A DNA stretch of 8,249 nucleotides from a bacterium. GTDB lineage: Bacteria; UBA6262. The notes under the pieces were generated by a model. It did not search any database. It was not told the DNA's origin and saw only the letters and a program-made list of their open reading frames with translations. Position 1 is the first letter of the stretch. Each line of letters begins with the position of its first letter. Made by a program: the position numbers and the translations under genes. The stretch covers positions 1 through 8,249 of the forward strand of contig JAQUQP010000081.1 in assembly GCA_028716025.1 (NCBI GenBank). Direction: 5' to 3'. Of the stretch, positions 6,795-8,249 are shown piece by piece.

Positions 6795-6798
6795 GGAG
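6795..6798 (+). promoter_or_regulatory. Ribosome binding site deciding the membrane-protein start
   Basis: GGAG lies seven bases before ATG 6806. The in-frame GTG at 6782 has no Shine-Dalgarno and lies inside the repeat, so 6806 is preferred. The site is at the very edge of the repeat element. Confidence 0.6.
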
Positions 6799-6805
6799 TC
6801 ATATT

Positions 6806-7195
6806 ATGCGTAAATTAATCTATTGGCTGGCAAGTTTTGCGGGTTTGATCATAGCAATTTTATGGCTGGTTTTTATCACAGGGCAGTTTGTGACCGGTGC
6901 CTATAGTAGTTTTTGGAATTATTTAGCTGACCTGGCTGGTGGTTTGATCCTTACTCTTACAGTTTTGATCGCTTTACGCAAACCTGTGGCCGGAGGGGCC
7001 TGGCTTTTTACAGAGGGATTTGTATATGTAGTTTATTGTTATCGTTTTGGCCGATTGACCAGCCCTAATTTATTGAATGGGCTCGTACCTATGTTGATTT
7101 CCTTGCTATTCCTGTTTTCCCAGAGGGGATATGAGGAAACACAACCATTTGCAGTACCAAAAGAACAAGAAAATAATTATAGAGCTACTGTTTAG
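6806..7195 (+). CDS. Small integral membrane protein of unknown function
   Basis: I do not recognise a named family. From ATG 6806 the product is 129 residues with four likely membrane helices: about 5-28, 39-57, 63-80 and 90-104. The first begins after MRK and is not followed by a cleavage site, so it looks like an anchor. A short positive stretch (RK at about 58-59) separates helices two and three. The C-terminal tail of about 25 residues is polar and acid-rich (EETQPFAVPKEQENN) and probably cytoplasmic. No catalytic motif, cysteine pair or transport signature is visible. The gene follows the palindromic repeat and precedes mutM by 12 bases, so the two are probably cotranscribed, but a repair role would be speculation. 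Its codon use and translation look like a real gene, and the helix pattern supports expression as an inner-membrane protein. Confidence 0.75.
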   Translation: MRKLIYWLASFAGLIIAILWLVFITGQFVTGAYSSFWNYLADLAGGLILTLTVLIALRKPVAGGAWLFTEGFVYVVYCYRFGRLTSPNLLNGLVPMLISLLFLFSQRGYEETQPFAVPKEQENNYRATV

Positions 7196-7207
7196 ATTTG
7201 AGGTTAT

Positions 7208-8029
7208 ATGCCTGAACTTCCCGAAGTGGAAACAATAAAGAGAGCCTTGGCTAAGAAGATATTAGGCAAAAGAATATTAACCGTCGAAAGTAACTTTAAA
7301 AAGATCGTTGCTGTCCCTGATTTTAAGATATTTCAGAAAATTATTATAGGCAAAAATATAGAATTCCTGTCCCGACGGGGGAAATTCCTGCTCTTTTATT
7401 TAAATGACGGCAAGATTATGGTTTCGCATCTGCGAATGACCGGCCATTGGCTGGTGGGGCCAATCATAAAAAGAAACAAATTCATGCATCTTATTTTACA
7501 GCTCTCCGGCGGCCAAACTATGGCTTATTCTGATATCAGGAAATTTGGCAGAATATGGCTGATAGACGCAAAAGATCTGGAAAAATTCAAGCCAATATTA
7601 AAATTAGGGCCAGAACCTCTGGGAAAAGAGTTTGTTTTTGAGGAATTCAATAAAAAACTGGCAAAAAACAAATCCAAAATCAAAGTAGTACTCTTGAGCC
7701 AGCAGATAGTGGCAGGCTTGGGTAATATATATGTAGATGAAGTGCTGTATGATGCTGGGGTCAGTCCTTGCCGGTCTGCGAACCGGCTAACAGTGGCGGA
7801 AAAAAAGCGGATCTTTGTGGCTATTAGAAAGATCATTAGCAAAGCTATTAAATTTAGAGGGACCACAGTGGTGAATTTTACCACTCCGGAAGGAAAAGGC
7901 GGGGATTTCCAGAAGCAGTTGAAGGTATATGGGAAAAAGGGGAATAGGTGTCTGAGGTGCAACGGGGAGATCAAGAGGATTGTTGTTGCCGGCCGCGGCA
8001 CGCACTATTGCCCTAAGTGCCAAAAGTAA
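7208..8029 (+). CDS. mutM: Formamidopyrimidine-DNA glycosylase (Fpg/MutM)
   Basis: Fpg removes 8-oxoguanine and formamidopyrimidines from DNA and cuts the abasic site by beta/delta elimination. After Met removal the protein begins PELPEVET, giving the catalytic N-terminal proline (P2) and E3. Other family residues are K59 in RRGKF, the void-filling M77 in HLRMTG, R111-K-F113 in the loop that probes the opposite base, and the H2TH element with GLGNIYVDE (N173). The C-terminal zinc finger has C248-x-x-C251 and C268-x-x-C271, with R263 in GRGTHYC. The 273-residue length is normal and nothing is missing. GAGG at 7200-7203 lies four bases before the ATG. The gene follows the small membrane-protein gene by 12 bases and lies close to polA, which fills the gap Fpg-initiated repair leaves; polA-mutM neighbourhoods occur in other bacteria. 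Confidence 0.95.
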   Translation: MPELPEVETIKRALAKKILGKRILTVESNFKKIVAVPDFKIFQKIIIGKNIEFLSRRGKFLLFYLNDGKIMVSHLRMTGHWLVGPIIKRNKFMHLILQLSGGQTMAYSDIRKFGRIWLIDAKDLEKFKPILKLGPEPLGKEFVFEEFNKKLAKNKSKIKVVLLSQQIVAGLGNIYVDEVLYDAGVSPCRSANRLTVAEKKRIFVAIRKIISKAIKFRGTTVVNFTTPEGKGGDFQKQLKVYGKKGNRCLRCNGEIKRIVVAGRGTHYCPKCQK

Positions 8030-8057
8030 GGTTTTACTTGGGGTCCTGCCTCAAATC

Positions 8058-8092
8058 CTCGCCACCCCCAGTTACTTGAGATAATAGGCGAG
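8058..8092. repeat. Small inverted repeat after mutM
   Basis: CTCGCC (8058-8063) and GGCGAG (8087-8092) are six-base inverted arms around 23 bases. The loop is long and no T-tract follows. It is the first of several paired elements in the gene-poor tail of the window and may be chance on its own. Confidence 0.35.
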
Positions 8093-8128
8093 CGCGGCCG
8101 CTGAATGTCATGGAGAAAACCTTCGGAA

Positions 8129-8179
8129 GCTTGAGTTGGCATGGACTCTTTACCTCCCGCCTGGCGGGAGAACTCAAGC
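8129..8179. repeat. Nested two-part hairpin
   Basis: An outer perfect 9-base pair of arms, GCTTGAGTT (8129-8137) and AACTCAAGC (8171-8179), encloses an inner G/C-rich pair, CTCCCGCC (8154-8161) and GGCGGGAG (8163-8170), centred on T8162. The right arms of both stems abut exactly at 8170/8171. The left arms are separated by 16 unpaired bases, so the fold would be a long stem with a one-sided bulge. No T-tract follows directly, so it is not a standard terminator. Confidence 0.65.
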
Positions 8180-8190
8180 GAGATAGAGAG

Positions 8191-8223
8191 CGATTTCCGC
8201 GCCGGGGAAATCGACTCGTTTTT
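8191..8223 (+). terminator. Candidate intrinsic terminator downstream of mutM
   Basis: CGATTTCC (8191-8198) and GGAAATCG (8206-8213) form a perfect 8-base stem around a seven-base loop, followed five bases later by TTTTT (8219-8223). The gap before the T-run is longer than usual and the stem is over 160 bases from the mutM stop. It could end the mutM transcript, or simply be part of the repeat-rich tail. Confidence 0.3.
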
Positions 8224-8249
8224 CGGAATGACTCAGCGAGACAGCGAGC

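Noticed and set aside
6782..6805. GTG 6782 as start of the membrane protein
   Set aside because: It lies in the palindromic repeat without a Shine-Dalgarno; ATG 6806 has GGAG seven bases upstream and gives a normal MRK-plus-helix N-terminus.
7525..8023. Long minus-strand frames opposite mutM
   Set aside because: They are antisense shadows: no family motifs, no start signals, and mutM on the + strand has every expected residue.
8094..8132. NotI (GCGGCCGC, 8094-8101) and HindIII (8127-8132) sites, with an EcoRI site at 16-21, as signs of vector sequence
   Set aside because: Such sites occur by chance or within local palindromes; no vector backbone, primer or polylinker is present.
8141..8249. 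Open frame of 36 codons from ATG 8141 running off the right edge
   Set aside because: No ribosome binding site, and it crosses two hairpins whose arms dictate the codons; it reads like repeat DNA. A real partial gene cannot be fully excluded.
1..8249. CRISPR array, tRNA, rRNA or insertion sequence
   Set aside because: No regularly spaced direct repeats with unique spacers, no cloverleaf with a recognisable TTCRA arm, no rRNA core, and no transposase were found by eye.

Overview
The window looks like a chromosomal segment from an uncultivated, Gram-negative-type bacterium with moderate GC. The best guess is a candidate phylum such as Omnitrophota or a relative. That guess rests on the long tandem ThyX protein, the general style of the PolA, SuhB and Fpg sequences, and short A/T-rich palindromic intergenic repeats of a kind I associate with such genomes. 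No rRNA or phylogenetic marker confirms it. All real genes lie on the + strand, tightly spaced, with standard stop codons.

Layout. 21-401 encodes a small PilZ-domain protein (c-di-GMP sensor type). 417-1904 encodes a 495-residue tandem-domain flavin-dependent thymidylate synthase. 1905-2054 is intergenic and seems to hold a frameshifted remnant of a ferritin-like protein. 2055-2576 is an intact stand-alone rubrerythrin/ferritin-like diiron protein. 2581-2612 is a perfect-register 8-bp tandem repeat that forms the translation initiation region of an inositol-monophosphatase-family gene (2619-3431). 3441-3989 is a complete YefM/YoeB-type toxin-antitoxin module with its own promoter and overlapping operator palindrome. 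Thirteen bases later comes polA (4003-6663). 6664-6805 is a mosaic palindromic repeat. It leads into a small four-helix membrane protein (6806-7195) and then mutM/fpg (7208-8029). 8030-8249 carries no convincing gene but several hairpins.

How the parts fit together. ThyX (dTMP supply), PolA (gap filling and Okazaki processing) and Fpg (oxidised-base excision) form a DNA-precursor and base-excision-repair group, and the diiron protein may belong with oxidative-stress defence. The polA-mutM neighbourhood is known from other bacteria such as Bacillus. Here it is interrupted by the repeat and the membrane gene.

Most notable observations. The ThyX catalytic motif is divided between the two halves. 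PolA carries a Gln where the ExoIII metal-binding Asp is expected, and an Asp at the steric-gate Glu. The toxin-antitoxin operon runs directly into polA. I did not find a clearly new multi-gene defence or mobile system.
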